From assembly GCF_901933205.1 (NCBI RefSeq), contig NC_044590.1, positions 2,557,501 to 2,621,500 of the forward strand: a stretch of DNA of 64,000 nucleotides, written 5' to 3'. The notes under the pieces are model-generated. The model ran no database searches. It worked only from the letters and a program-made list of their open reading frames with translations, and was not told where the DNA came from. Position 1 is the stretch's first letter, and each line of letters begins with the position of its first letter. Both the position numbers and the translations under genes were made by a program. The DNA comes from Camarhynchus parvulus. Its lineage: Eukaryota; Chordata; Aves; Passeriformes; Thraupidae. This document shows, one piece after another, positions 38,846 through 51,800 of the stretch.

Positions 38846-40393
38846 TTTTAAATGTATCATTGCTCATCGGCTTAAGTATCCGGCAGTGACTAGACAAACA
38901 CTGTAATTCCAAATGGAAAGCACCAGCCCTCATAGAGCACAGCCCCCGGGCCAGATGTAATTCCGAGTTTCCCACTGTGAAGCTTATGGCAGTTAATAAG
39001 GAGGCGCAGCTCATGCAAACTAGAGCTCTCCCACAGCGTCCCGTGGCTCCTTATCATGCAGGAATTGTGCCGGGATGGCTACCGTGTCTAATAATTATTA
39101 ACGTGTGTCACAGAGCCTTTACAGCTGCTGAGCTTTTCAAGTTAGTTAAAGTGCTGGGATTAGAGACGTGGTGGTTTAGGTGGTGATTTAATCTTTGCTG
39201 CCTCTGAAGTTCCAGACAGTGGAAGTGTCCAGAACAGTGACATCCATAAAGGTGTTAATGGATTTATTGGAGATAGGGGGGTCTGTAATTCCTGGCAGGT
39301 TATGTGCCAGAGGTGTGCTCCTCTTGCACTTTGCGTTTCCCTTTGTTTGGGACAAAGTCTGAGCTGATCTTGTTTTGGAAATACAATTCAGGTTCTGCCT
39401 TGAACTCACAGGCACCCAATCTGTACGTGTGTGGTTTGAAAGCCGCACATGATGAGGTCTCAAAATGGATAGAGCGAGCCAGGTCTATAATTATATATTT
39501 AAAATAGAATGTGCACCCTGACAATGTTTTACTCAAATCCGGCCAAGTCAGTCCACACGGGTGTGCAATCTAAAGCGAGCAAATAGAAATCAGATTGGGC
39601 CGTGGCATCCAATTAGGGAGGCCTAGCGAGGCGCATACAAAGCGTGCCAACTCTCGTATCGTTTGCATAAACCCATCCACATGTGCTTGTGAAAAGAGGG
39701 GAGTTAGCGGCATAAACAGGGGTCAACAGGAAAAGCTGCAGGAGTAAATAAGGATTTACTGTGGAATCCCTCCCAAGCCATTAGGAAAACATGTGCGAGC
39801 AGCTCAGCCCCTCCAGCCGAGGGAGCGCGGCGCTGGGATGCCGCAGGGAACCGTCCCGGCCGTCCGTCCCCGCAGCCCCCGCGGCTCCGCATCCCGCCGG
39901 AGCGGCGGGAGCTGTGCGGCACCCGTGCCGTGCTCCTGCCTGCGCTTCGTGTCTTCCTCGGCGGTGTGGGATACGGGGCAGACCTGCTAACCGTCCTGTT
40001 TAACTCCTACCTGCAAATCCCATTTCTGACGCGCAGCAAATATCAAAGGGAGCAGACGACAAAGAGCTCAGTGTGCCGGCGTGTGTGGAGCGTGGGGAGA
40101 GCTCGTGGCTGTCCAAATGCTGCGAGGGGAAGTCAGAGCCCTTTCTTTCCCCGTCGATGCCACTCAATTACCGCCGGGCAAAGCAGCCACCCTGCCGAGG
40201 GCCGCTACCTGCCCTTCCTTGCCCAGGCGGGCTGTCACCCACCTGAGCCGCTGGGAAACAGCTCCCAGCCGGGGCCACCTGCGCCACCGGCCCCTGTCCT
40301 CCCGTCGGTGGCCGGGTCCCCGCTCCAGCCTCCCCCCGGTACGGTTCCCTTCCCGGTTGCCCCGGACCCAGCCCCGCCGAGCCCGGCACTCAC

Positions 40394-40826
40394 CCAAGTT
40401 GACGAAGCTCATGACCATGTCAGCTTCGGTGAGGAAGTTGCTGTCCTGCAGGCTGGCCAGAGGCGGCCCCTGGGTGCTGAAGATGGGCTTGTAGGGGTAA
40501 GAGAAGCCCTCGCCGTCCTCGGCGGCGGCCCCCGCCGCCCCCTCCTCCACGGACATGGCATTGTAAAGGTCCAGCATGAACATGGGGGCCGAGTTGTGCT
40601 TGCCGTGGAGGTGCGGCCGCGGGCGGTGCGGCAGGCCGAGGATGGAGAGGATCTCCCGCTGCATCTCGCGGCGCTCGGGGCCGCGCAGCCGCCGGTGGAT
40701 GAAGCTGGAGTGCACCTCGTTGTCCACCGTGAAGTCGGCGAGCACGCAGCGCAGCCAGAGGGCGGGCGCGGCGGCGCCCAGCACCAGCAGCCAGGAGGCG
40801 GGCTGCCCGCGCCCCGCCACCGGCAT
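40394..40826 (-). CDS. BMP7: BMP7 exon 1: signal peptide and propeptide N-terminus
   Basis: This exon encodes residues 1-144 plus the first base of codon 145. The start chosen is the ATG at 40826. It has G at -3, and it gives a 30-residue signal peptide with a hydrophobic core ([14 protein letters not shown]) that ends at the family-typical LA|DF. An in-frame ATG 81 nt upstream (40907) has C at -3 and would add 27 Arg/Pro-rich residues ahead of the signal, so I disfavour it. The conserved blocks are [44 protein letters not shown], and [17 protein letters not shown] leading to MVMSFVNL. Between them is an Ala/Gly/Glu-rich stretch ([14 protein letters not shown]) that differs from the Gly-rich mammalian loop. 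The donor is G|GTGAGT. The signal peptide carries an unusual Cys27 near its end. Confidence 0.95.
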
Positions 40827-41260
40827 CGCGGCGCGGCGGCGGCGGCTGCGGGGCGGCGCGGGGGGCGCGGGGCTGCCCCGCCGCGGGACGCGCCCCGCCA
40901 CCGGCATGCGCGGGGGGCGCCGACGGACGGACGGACGGACGGACGGGCGGGCGGCCCCGCGCTCAGCCCCCGCGGAGGCGCCGCAGCCCGCTCATGGCCC
41001 GAGGCGGCGGCGGCGGCGGCGGGGGCTGATCAGCGGCACCGGCCCATGGACGGGGCGGCGGTGGCGGCGGCCCGAGGCGCTTCCCCGGCGGCGGTGGCGG
41101 CGGTGGCGGGAGCGGAGCGCGGTGCCCGCGTCCCGCACGCCGCGGCGGAGCCGTGTGAGCGGCGCGGCTCGGCGGGGAGCGGCGGGAGGGTGTCTCTGGT
41201 GGGAGGAGCAGGAGCTAAACCCAAGCGCTCTCTCTCGCTCGCCCGCTCCAAAGCGCTCGG
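40827..41260 (-). other. Presumed BMP7 5' UTR and core promoter region
   Basis: It holds a (ggac)n run at 40922-40955, gcc-type triplet runs at 41003-41023 and 41054-41110, a second in-frame ATG (40907), an 11-codon uORF (40963-40995, ATG to TGA) and a longer upstream ORF (41030-41251). If transcribed, these would give a structured, uORF-bearing leader that could dampen translation. Extent is inferred. Confidence 0.55.
40922..40955. repeat. (ggac)n simple repeat
   Basis: Consecutive ggac units grade into gggc units in the presumed 5' UTR. Such runs vary in length between individuals. Confidence 0.9.
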
Positions 41261-41987
41261 GAGAGAAAATCCCTGGAACTGCCTCGAGGAGGGAGGACGT
41301 CTGCTCAGGTTGCTTTTCAGGATGTTTGTGGAGGCTGCGGGCTCGGCGAGAGGCTGAGCCGGTCCCGAGCGCCTAAATTGCCATGAACGTCATTAAGGAG
41401 AAGACAGCCCAGGAGAGAGGGCGGTTTATGTGTAAGGAAGGGGCCCAAACTCCCACAGACTTTATAGATGCGACTACCTCGGCTATCTGCACAAGCACGC
41501 GTACACACTGCCTACACTTTTCTTCTTTTTTTTAATAAGTACAGATTAGAAGAGCCTGCCCGTGACAAAACAAACTCCATTAAATAATTTAAAACGCGAT
41601 GATTATATATTCACCTACATAGACACGTATGTGTGTCTCTGCGCACAGAGCCCCGGGTCACTTTTTCCAGCTGGCAGTGGGGAAAAGTTAATGGAGAAGC
41701 GTTAGAAATCCAAAGGGGGAGATATTCTCCAAGAATGGTAAAACCAGGAAGATTTACTTGAAATGAAACTGTCAACCTGTGCACACGGGTGGTTTATGCC
41801 ATCCCATTACCCTGCACCCTTGCCTTCCCATCTCCTTCTGCTCCTGGTACATGCCATTTTTGGGATATTGCCTTGAAATAGATTGTCAGCTTCTTAAAGC
41901 AATGACTCTTTTAACTCGCTGGATGGAACATCCACAGTAACGGAGATCCAGTCCCAATTAGCCCAGGTAGATGTCTGCTACAACAGT

Positions 41988-42010
41988 AATTAATAATAAT
42001 AATAATAATA
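41988..42010. repeat. (aat)n microsatellite
   Basis: About seven aat units occur in a row, upstream of BMP7. Confidence 0.95.
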
Positions 42011-42429
42011 TCAGTTGGCAAATGTAAACTAATGCTTCCCAGATCTTACTTGGAAAGAAGGGGAAGCCAGGATGGTGTATTTGGGTCACTGTATTGAGCC
42101 TGAGATAACCTCAGAAATCATACATATATACATTAAGTTTATGCTGACATTAAGATTAATTCCTTAGGCAAAGAAGGAAGAAAAGGGGTGGAGGATAAAG
42201 CAGGTCAGTGTTTTGGAGGTGTTTTTTGATAGATTGTTCATCTAATATTTTCAGACAAGCAACATATGGTAGTATCCAGCACCAGATCCTGCAACTCTTT
42301 GGAAAATAATATTCAGCTCTTCTTTAAGTTCTTTATGTTTCAAATCTTGGTGTGAACAGCAGGTAGCCAGTCAAAAAACTGCATGGGAATCATGATGAAT
42401 GATATAATGTGTTTGTATGCATGCATGTG

Positions 42430-42540
42430 CATCTCTTAATAACAGGGAAACTGAGGCATCACATCGAAATGACTCACTCATGGCACTATTGAAATAGTGG
42501 TGGAACCAGCATTAAACTCCCAGCTCAGACCCAACGCGTT
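42430..42540 (+). mobile_element. MIR-like SINE fossil
   Basis: The stretch cagggaaactgaggcatcac, then actcactcatggcac, gtggtggaaccagcattaaa and ctcccagctcagaccca follows the order of the MIR core (gaaactgaggc...gtggcagagccaggatt...). It is diverged and truncated. Confidence 0.65.
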
Positions 42541-45500
42541 TAGGAATGGCTCAGTCTCAGGGAGGATGGAGGGGGCAGAGAGGTTGTGGACCTACATCCA
42601 CCTTAGCTAACAAGAAAGCACTTGCTACACTCACTGGTGCTGCTCAAAAATCCCCCTGGAGCTGCCTTCCCAGTGCTCCCCACGGATGGAAACACCAGTA
42701 CCCAGCAGCTGAAGTTTGGCTGCCCAAGATCAAACTCTCCAGCATCTTTTGTACTTCCTGAGGAGCAGCACTAACCTGCTCTTCACCACGCAATTTGCCT
42801 AAATTTCTTCCTTGCCGAGGGTGTGGTTTCTAGATCAATTCAAGCTGATTTAAAGGCAGGGTCCCCCTAAGAAAGATCTTTGTTTTCTCATCCCACCCCA
42901 GCCTGGACATTCAGCTGTACAACCCCACCCCTCTGCAATGCTCGTACCAACACTTACACACAGGTCAGAAAGCTGATTCTGTTTATAAAATATTTTTTTT
43001 AACCATTTGTGTATTTGCTTTTGCTGAAATAATTTTCTGCTGGATCAGCTTCTTGTTCTGACTGACTCTGTGTTGTGGTGGAACAAGGGAGGCCACAGGA
43101 ATGCACAGCTGGGGGCAAGGAGAGGGTGTCAGGGTCAGGCTGCTGTAGGAAGGGCAGGCAGATGATTTGGGATCTCTCTGCTCTCCCTTTCAACTGCAGA
43201 CAACTTGATTTCTCTTCCTTTTTTGTTCCTTGTAGACTGTTCTTCCAGAGCTGTGAGTGTTGGCCTTTCATCAAGCGGCAACAGAATAAGGAGCCTTGCC
43301 TTTGGCATGGATATGAGATTTAAAGTCTGCAAGGATGGAACAGTGGGCTGGAGAGCAGGTGTCTCTGCTGCCTAAATTACTGGTACTGGAATTGCTTGTA
43401 GCTCCCATTTAAAAACTGACTAAACTTCAGGTCAGTGTTGTGCTCTGAAAGAAAGGAAAGGAAAAGTGTGGGAGGTTTCTCTGCTCACTCGTTAACACCT
43501 TAGGTAACTGCTCTTGGAGCTGTAGGTGTCACTGGAGAAAGAACAGAGAACAAAAACTAAACCTTGAAACTCTTGATTTGACAAATTTCTTGAAAAAGTG
43601 ATGGTTGAAAGTATTTCCTTCTTGTTTTGTCTAAGTGGTTTGGGTTAGGCCACATTTAGCTATATTCTGATTAAATGCAGGATATACTCTTAAAAGAGGG
43701 GCAGTGTTGCAACTGTAACCTGTGCTTTTATAGGAACAGTTGAGAAAGTTTTCTCTTTTATACAGTATTTTCTATGATCCTGCTGTACCTGTACTCCTTT
43801 TAATAAATGCATGATAGTTGGCAATGGGGGTACTTAACACAACAAAACCATGCTAGCAGCATGGGATGAGAAAGTGAGTTTGTTAGACAATAACTTTTGG
43901 ATGTATGTGAAGTCCCCAGCTCTTGTCTTCATCTTGCTTTGGGACACAACAAAGGGCAGCATTTATTCTGCTGGATACAATAAAGGATGATGCAGCTCCA
44001 ACTGCAGTGGTTCAGCCCTCAGATCTGAGCTTGAATTTCAAATACCTTTCAAACAGAAAGGCAATCCAGTTTGTACCTTTTTTCATGGACACCGTCTTTC
44101 TCTTCCCTCCTTTCCTGCCTGCTGTGTAAACCTTATCCTGCTTCCTGTAGGATCAGTTCCACACAGGTTGCTGAAATATTGGCACCTTCATGTCACTGTC
44201 TTTTTCCTCCTCCTTCCTGGATCAATTAAGAAACCAGTTTTTCCTCTTAGTCTTCTCTACTTCTTTTGTGTAGCCTCCTCTTCTTGAGAAGGAAAACTTA
44301 ATGCCTGTGATGAAGTAATCCCTGTTTGTTGGCATTTGCTGCTTCAGATAATTTCTATAAAAACAGACTCCCAATGTTTCTGGGGTTCTGCACAAGCCAC
44401 ATTACCAATTGAGTAACTTTTTGATCTCTGTGAGCTTTGTGTGCATGCTCTTACCCCAGTTTAGTACCAATTACTGCCATTTTTTTGTTTGTGTGGAAAC
44501 AGACAGAATATTTGGAAGTGCGTATTTAGGAGATAAATAAAGGGGCTGATTTAAAAACAAGAAATGCACAAAAATGTGCAGGTTTGTGCTTGGTGAATTT
44601 GTCATCCTCATGAACCCATGTGAGGCATATGCCAGGGGCAGAATTTGGCCATTTGCATTCAGTTTTACCAAATGGGCGGCAAAAAATATGGGTTCTGCTC
44701 AGAAACTCATTTAACGACTTTTCAAAAATTAGACACAAAGCATTTTGTCCTCTTTTCTGCTGATTCAGTTTGAAGCTCCTTGTCTTCCTACTTTGATGTC
44801 CTCTTTTTAACTTTAACCATGGTTCTTTTCCATTCTGTTTTGCATCTTCTCTCATTTGTCTTGAACAAAGTGCAGCTCCTAAATTATAGCAAACTTTTTT
44901 CTCCTTCCAAATAGTCCCTCTAAACTAGCATGTGTTTGGGGAATTTTGAACTGTTTGTCTATGCTCTTTGCATGAAAAACATTTTATACAGCAAAAATAA
45001 TAGCATTATTATTTGTATAAGAATGGATCATTAGCTCACGTGTTTTTTTACACTGTGTTGGATCATTCTTATCAAAAGATTCTAGTCGTCATCCCAGCAT
45101 TATTACTGAGAACATATTCACCAACATGGAGTTAATCACATTATGGATAAAGCCATTATATTAGCTCTAATCCAGGAATTTGAACAGATTTGGGTTGAGC
45201 TGTGCTCTGTTGGACAATACTGATCATGTTATAAAAATTAAATGTTGATTCTCAATGCTACTGATCAGAGGAGGGTTAGAAATTAAATCTGTGTTTTGGA
45301 CTGTGAAAAAGGCATTATTACTTCTGAGGATGCCAGTGAAAGCTAAAATAGAATTTTGGGATTTATGAAATGGGGCTATGGCACTGAATTTAATGTTCAT
45401 CAGCTGGGGAAAGTGGACAGAGTTCAGTCCTTCACAGTTCAGCACTTCATTTCCTAAAACTGGATCACCACAGGGATCCTTTTATTGCTATTTACTTCAG

Positions 45501-45899
45501 AGAACATTGGAAATGAGCTCATGTTACTGAAACTTTTGTAATGTTACATTTATTGTACATTTATCTACAATTTGAATATCAGCATGTGCTGTATTTTCTA
45601 TATGTGTTTATATATTAGTATGAGCATGCATAAATACACAAGTGTACGTCAATCATCTCTTTAAACTTTATGTAACTAATCTATTTCTGCAGCACAGATA
45701 TAGGCATGGGAGTATTGTTTAATGTAGACTCCAATATTGCCAAAGCAGCTTGAAGAAAACTAAATTTAATTTTGTACTATTAAATTATTGTGTGCACACT
45801 TGATTTGGTTGACGCTTTTGGCACAAGCCCAGGTATTTCCTTTGTTGGTAACGTTGTAATCTGAACGTCTGAGATCTCAGGCTTGTATTTGTGCAAAGC

Positions 45900-48800
45900 T
45901 AAGCTGGGCCCGAGCTCGGACGTCACTGTTGGGAGCGGATTTGAGTTGTGCTGCAGCACCTTGGAAATGTGCCTCTGAAAATCTGCTTAGCTGTCACATT
46001 TTCTTACAAGACATGGTGATCTTTGCTCCTACAGACGTTCAGGATTTTTCTTATTCACCTATATTTATGTCTTTTTCTGTTTTCTGCTGTTTGCATTCAC
46101 TAAAGGCAGGGATGTGTGCTATTTTTTGTACTGAACAAAGAGCATATAAAACATATTCATTTTCTTCAAAGGGAACAAAATAACTGATCCCGACCTGTGA
46201 ATGCAATGGGATGAATTTGGATGGCTTTACTTTTCCTCTCCAGGCAGGTGCAGAGTAATACCTCAAAAGAACCATTATTTTGTGCCTTTATTCCAATGTG
46301 TACATAAATGCTTGCATAACCCTTGCACAGCTGCTGTACAAACTACTCATGCCACAAGTATTAGTAATCCTAACAGGGGAGGTTGCATGGAAAATTGGGG
46401 TGTGTATGCTAAACCATATGTACCATGCCCCTGAATCATAAAACTCGTGTTGCTGGAGCAGAGAGATCTTTGGAGACTGCTGGTTTTACAGGTCTGAAGG
46501 AAGCAGGATTATATACAACAGCTGCACCCCGCAGCTTCTCTCCTGTTGAGGCTTATCTTGTGCATTTCAATAAGCAGGAAGCAGAATTTGGTCCAACATT
46601 ATCTTATATGGTCTCAGCTCCTGCTTTTATTTATATTTCATTTCCATAGGAACAATTATTTTCACAGTTTATTTTGAATACACATTAGAGCCACTCCAAT
46701 TGGAAGTTTTGAGCTGCCAATTCCGAGCTGCATGGGGCTGCAGACACAATGTGCATTTTTTTGTTTCTGGTTCTGCCTCTAAAATAACTTTCTTTATATC
46801 TGTGGTGATTTATAGCAGCGTTTCTGAACCAGTCTGAAGGAAGATGGAAGCTGGAGAGTCATTTGATTCTCCAAAGCCCTGGCCACAAATATCCCCTCCC
46901 GAGCAGAGCAGGGCAGCAGGGCCGGGGGAGGAGGTTTGCCACATTACAAGTGCCTGCGTGAAGCAATCTCCCAGACCTTTAGCAGCACAAAATCATGAAT
47001 CGGGAGGATTTTAAAATAATCTGAAGAGCCCATTTCCTCTGCCGGTGTGTGTTGGTGCAGCGCTGTGTGAGCAGATGGAGGTGTCCGTGTTTGCCCCCAC
47101 CCAAGGGCTGGGTGTGGAGCGCTCGGTGTCACCGCTGCCCCTTTTGTGGAGGGTGCTTTAGCTGTAAGTGCAGGGCTGCAGGAGTTTATCTTTCCGAGAC
47201 TGGCACTTCTAAGTTTTCAGTCAGAACAAATGCGCTTCCTAAATGGTGCTCAGCGTGCACTGAGTTGGCTTTGTCAAGTGCATCTTTTCAGCATTCATCC
47301 AAAGCCCTTTCTGCAGTTGTCTGAGCCCCATAGGCGAATATATACTGTTAGACTATTAAGATAATTTTTCAGTTAAGACATTGTCAAACTGCAAGCGGGA
47401 CAATAGAAACAAAACCCCTTTTGTTCTGACTAAACTGTTCCTAATGACCCCCTCTATAAACAGTGGCACCAGCGGAGGTCTCAACAAGGCTCTTCATTGA
47501 GCCCCCTTTGAAAAGGACAAGCAGAGCAGAACATGGGGCAGAAACTCTCCGAGTTACTGCACTTTACTCCGCTCTGGTGGTCTGACCGCAAGAGAGAATC
47601 TGTTGGTTTTGTTGTTCAAGGCACCCAAAAAGCATAATTTAAAAGCATGGATTTCCACAGTTAGCATCCTATAAAGAGTACTAAATATTTGGATTGTCGG
47701 GAAAAGAGCAGAAGGAAGCAGTTTGTATGTTTGTTGTTTTGTTTATTTAAATCAAGGAGCTATAAAATAGACTATTTAGAGTTGCATATAAAAATTTAAA
47801 TTATTTCCTTGGGATAAGTTGCTGTCTGTTAAGCTCATGAAAATGTACAATCCAGAGAAGTTACGATTTTTACATTCCAGAAGGATTTTCACATTTGTTT
47901 TTGGGGTAAAAACCATCTTCGTGAATAACATGTTTATCATGAGCAGGGGAAAGGTTTCAGATGTTTAATGTGTACAGAAATTGAAGTTATGAAGATAAAC
48001 TGAAACCACACAGGACCAAACTCCTGCTCTTCCAGCTGAGTAACTGCAGGATACGTGCAGCACAGGCAGTGTCCTCGCACAGATGAGGGCTATGGAGATT
48101 TTGAATCACTTCCTGATTATTCCTGTCCCTATTTCCATGTCCTGAATACATGAGGAGAACAGCACAGGAGACCTTCCATTTCAACAAAAACCTGTTTACA
48201 GAGCATCTTACTGTCTGTAATTGGGAAATGATGACAAGTCAGACAGCAAACATCCCTAATTTGGACGGTTGGGGAATTTACTCTGGCTACATTTGCAAGT
48301 AGAAATGCCAGTTTCTTTTGACAGAAGTTGGGGGTTGTGTTTTAATATCAGATTTAATAAGGGTATTTCTAACTTAAAGCGTAGGCTACTGCTTTATTTG
48401 GAAGCAGGGAGAAATTGAGGAAGGAGAAGAGAGAAGAACATCCATTAAGACAGAAAGTACATATTGAGTAAAGGCTAAATCATGGAGAAAAGTAAGAATA
48501 TTCAGAAAATCTTAAAAATTCCATGATGTGATGGGGGTCTGAGGGCTCTCTGCCATCTTTGGGAGGAGTTCAGCAGTTCATAGCTCTAAGGTTTTGGTTT
48601 TTGGTTAGGGATAATGCCTACACTCTTCCTTTGTAAAGTGTGGGATGGAAGGTTTTAGTGTGTCCTGGAAAAAGGAAGGATTTGGGTAAGTCCGGGATGA
48701 AGGTCCAGTGCCCTGTGACAGGATACTGAGAGAAAGAGAAATGTCAAAGAAATCTCTAAGAGATTTTCAGTAGAAACAAAAGAATCTTTGTGAAAGATAC

Positions 48801-51800
48801 TGTTAGCAAGTCTAATGGAAGGAATGGGGACGAAAAAGCGAATTGAGAGGATTTGCAAGTTGTTTCTAAGCCTTGAGGCAAGAACAAAAAGCTGAGCATT
48901 TACTGTTTACTATATTTGGTAGGTATGGAAGAGCACTTTGGCCATCAAGGGAGCTCATAAACTGCAGAGCCCCACTGTCTGCTGACTGGTTGTTGTGCTG
49001 GGGGTAGAGAAAATGCTCCCGTTAAAGAACAGTTCTGAGGAGGAGCAGCTGAGCCTTGACCCTGCCTTTTGTGAAAATGCTGTTTTCTCAGCAGCATGGC
49101 CGAGATCCATGAGCACATAGCCGTCTTTACATGAATCTGATTTTATTTTTCTTGTTTGTATGCGTGTAGGCATGATGCAGAGTGTGGTAGCTCTAGTTTC
49201 CAGGATTAAATATGATAACTGCAATGTGATAGCATGAAAGTACAATATTCATTTTGTCACATCTTTTCTCAAAAATACTCATTTGAAGACAGTTTTTACT
49301 GAAAATTTCTAGGAACAAGATAATAACTCTATCTGACTAAAATTTGCTGCCTCAGAGAAATCAAAGTGGGTAGACAAAAGAAAAAACATATTTTTTTAAT
49401 CTATCTAAATAAGTTTACGGGAATTAATTGATCAATCAGAAAAAAGAATTAAATGGCTTTTTAACAGTTTAATGCCACGTAAAGCAGATTTTATTTAGCA
49501 TTTGATTAGCCACTCACATGCTTAGGGATCATATTAGAGATGGTATAACTTTTAATAATGAAAAACAAGCGTGTCAAAATGATAATTTTGTCCAGTTTTC
49601 ATATGGGTACATGAGGCAAAAGTAACAACATGAACTTTATATTAACTTTGACTGTTGTAAAATTGCTTTCTCTTGAAAGTGATGGATCTGGTTATACATG
49701 CATCTCCTGAGCCAAAGTATTCTTCTTACTCTCTTCCAAAAAATGTTGTGATTCACTTAGTTTTTAATAATGTTAATAGTTTTTTTATCCCAGTGCAAAT
49801 AAAAGCTTATTGAAATCTTTCAAACTATACTCACAGCAGTAGGACACAGGTATATCTTTATAAAGCAATGATCGTTAATGTTTTCTAATTTGCAGACTTT
49901 GGTGGCAGCCAATTCTTTATGTCATGCCAAAGCAATGTGTCTTATTTACCTTTCTGGATCCCTGTAGAAGCAGCTTATGGGCCCCAAAGGCCTGTGAAGT
50001 AATTTTAAAAATCAGTGATATAGGACAATACAGAATGCACAAATCAAATTAATTTTCCCCATGCAAGAGCTAAGTATCTCTCACTCTTCTAAAGGCCAGC
50101 AAGTTGGACCAAGTTAGAAGAGAAGAAATGAAGAGTTAAGGGTGGTGCACTGAGAATTAGAGTTGACCAGAAACAGAAAAAAAATCTAGTGTATAAAAAA
50201 ATTAATGGTTTTGACATTTGTTTTAGATTTGTCACAGAATGATTTAAAAAACAAAACATGAATAGAAAGAATGAGACATCCCAGAATAGCCAACATCCAG
50301 TGGCTAGGGTATTTACTTGGGCCCTGTCCAAGGAGTGCTTTATGGGATTTGGAGCAGACATTTGACATAATGTTTTCAACATTATTTTTGTCAGACTGAA
50401 ATCTGGGCTCTGTAGTGGGTTGAAAAAGAGATGGCTTGGAATCCTGTTCTTTGTAGGTGAGATTTAGTCACCAGCTGTTTCATCAGGCAGTTTCTCTTCA
50501 GCCTGGGGAATTTTATCTATTTATTTTAAAAAATAAAATAAAATAGCTCTATGGATAACAGACAGTTATTCTGTTGTGTTTGGTAGGGTGCTAGCATATA
50601 TTTGGGTATAATTCTGGCTTTGGGAGTCTTATAAATCCCCCCTCACATTTCTACTCCATTATCATTCAGAAGAGATTTTTCTCATGGAAATATCTGAACC
50701 TGCCTAACTGTATTTCCATGGAAATCAGCAAAAATATAATTTTTTTTTTGCAAGTTAGCATTTTCTGATAGAAAAAAGCACTTTGTCTAAAAATTCTCAA
50801 CCAGGTCTTTTGAGGTGAGATCTTCATATTTGACAAATGTGAGGTGTTTATCTTCAGTATTTTTGTGGGTTGAAGAAGAGGCCATAAGTGAAGTGTGCTC
50901 TGGAGTGATGAAATCTGATGGGTAAATTTGTGGAAACTTTGTAAAGAATATCTAGAGCAAAATACAAGAAGATGTTGGTGACTGTCTCTCAGCTCTTACT
51001 AAAATTAGGTTAAATTCAGTATGTGGGGGGAAGAAATCAGAAAATGTGTTGAAAGGTGGAAATTTCAACCCTTCTCCTTTGCTTTGCAAACACAGACCTT
51101 TCAATCCAATCCTTTCATCCTTGTTCCCACTCTGAATCTCATCAAGCCACTGGACACACATGTTCAGCTTCTCTTTCTGGTTTAGCCTGTGCTCCTGCCA
51201 GCCTCCCACTGGTTTGTATTCCTTCCTCCTGTCTGGCACCCAGGCCTGCTCCTCCCACAAAGGCTCTTCCCCTGTGCTGGGCACCCTTGGGCATTCTTGA
51301 CTAAGAACTGAGGCTTGCAAGTGTCCCAGGGGACTCTAAAGGAGTTTGCAGAGATGAGGAGCATGTGTTTCACCAGACACAGCTCCACGCCTCAGCACCC
51401 TAAGTTCAATAATCAGCAGAGCTCATCTGAAATATGTTCACCATGTCTGAGGCTGGTTTTTGGATTACTGGGTTAATGGCCCTGCTTGGAAACAGTTATC
51501 CCATTTCTGTAGATGAGGTTGGTGCAGGGCAGGGCACTTTGTGATAAAGCCTGGTCACAGATCATGAATGCAGTCAGTGCTTTGTTTCCTAGAAGAATCA
51601 GTATTTTGCACCAGACATTAAATATTGCTTGCCCAACTCCCCAGGCAGTTAGAAAATATTGAACAGTGCTGGGGGGAGCTGTGTTTGATGTCACATGTGC
51701 CCCTCAGCTCCATTCCCTTGTCCAGACTCAGTATCTGTAGTGTTTCACTTTTAACTGAAGTATCTAGAAGTGACAATTCATGCCATGCAGGGACAACAAA

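Larger units (their letters stand above)
16878..40393 (-). other. BMP7 intron 1
   Basis: This 23.5-kb intron has donor GTGAGT at 40393 and acceptor TTCCAG at 16878. It holds several old repeats and minisatellites, listed separately, and long AT-rich stretches with few recognisable repeats (about 32000-39600). Large first introns of developmental signalling genes often carry enhancers, so those stretches are the natural places to look, but nothing in the sequence proves it. No other gene was recognised. Confidence 0.9.
2366..40826 (-). other. BMP7: BMP7 gene, span of coding region (7 exons)
   Basis: The gene encodes a secreted TGF-beta superfamily ligand. It signals as a dimer through type I and type II serine/threonine kinase receptors to SMAD1/5/8, and acts in kidney, eye, limb and skeletal development. 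Joining the seven exons keeps frame throughout (433+193+149+198+77+111+150 nt) and gives 436 residues plus stop, close to the 431 of the human protein. Residues 1-30 form a signal peptide ending LA|DF. Residues 31-297 are the propeptide, and RSIR (294-297) is the furin-type cleavage site. Residues 298-436 are the mature ligand, with cysteines at 335, 364, 368, 400, 401, 433 and 435. Possible N-glycosylation sites are N192, N307, N326 and N377. BMP5 and BMP6 are the closest alternatives, but the signal-proximal [13 protein letters not shown], the propeptide and the mature N-terminus fit BMP7. Confidence 0.97.
39790..41290. promoter_or_regulatory. CpG island over BMP7 exon 1 and presumed promoter
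   Basis: GC content and CpG density rise sharply across this stretch compared with the AT-rich flanks. It covers the start of intron 1, exon 1, the 5' UTR and the presumed promoter. GC-box-like gggcgg motifs are frequent and no TATA box is evident, typical of CpG-island promoters of developmental genes. The transcription start cannot be placed from sequence. Confidence 0.88.
41400..45900. other. 5' flank of BMP7, proximal part
   Basis: No gene was recognised. It holds an (aat)n run at about 41988-42010 and a MIR-like fossil (42430-42540). The rest is AT-rich unique-looking sequence. Promoter-proximal enhancers are possible but not demonstrable here. Confidence 0.6.

Noticed and set aside
39930..41357. 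475-codon plus-strand ORF over BMP7 exon 1
   Set aside because: It lies antisense to a certain coding exon inside a CpG island, where high GC suppresses stop codons. Its translation is low-complexity Arg/Ala/Pro/Gly and has no recognised domain.
40576..41376. 266-codon plus-strand ORF
   Set aside because: It is a second frame across the same CpG island, with an Arg-rich low-complexity product, and is a compositional artefact.
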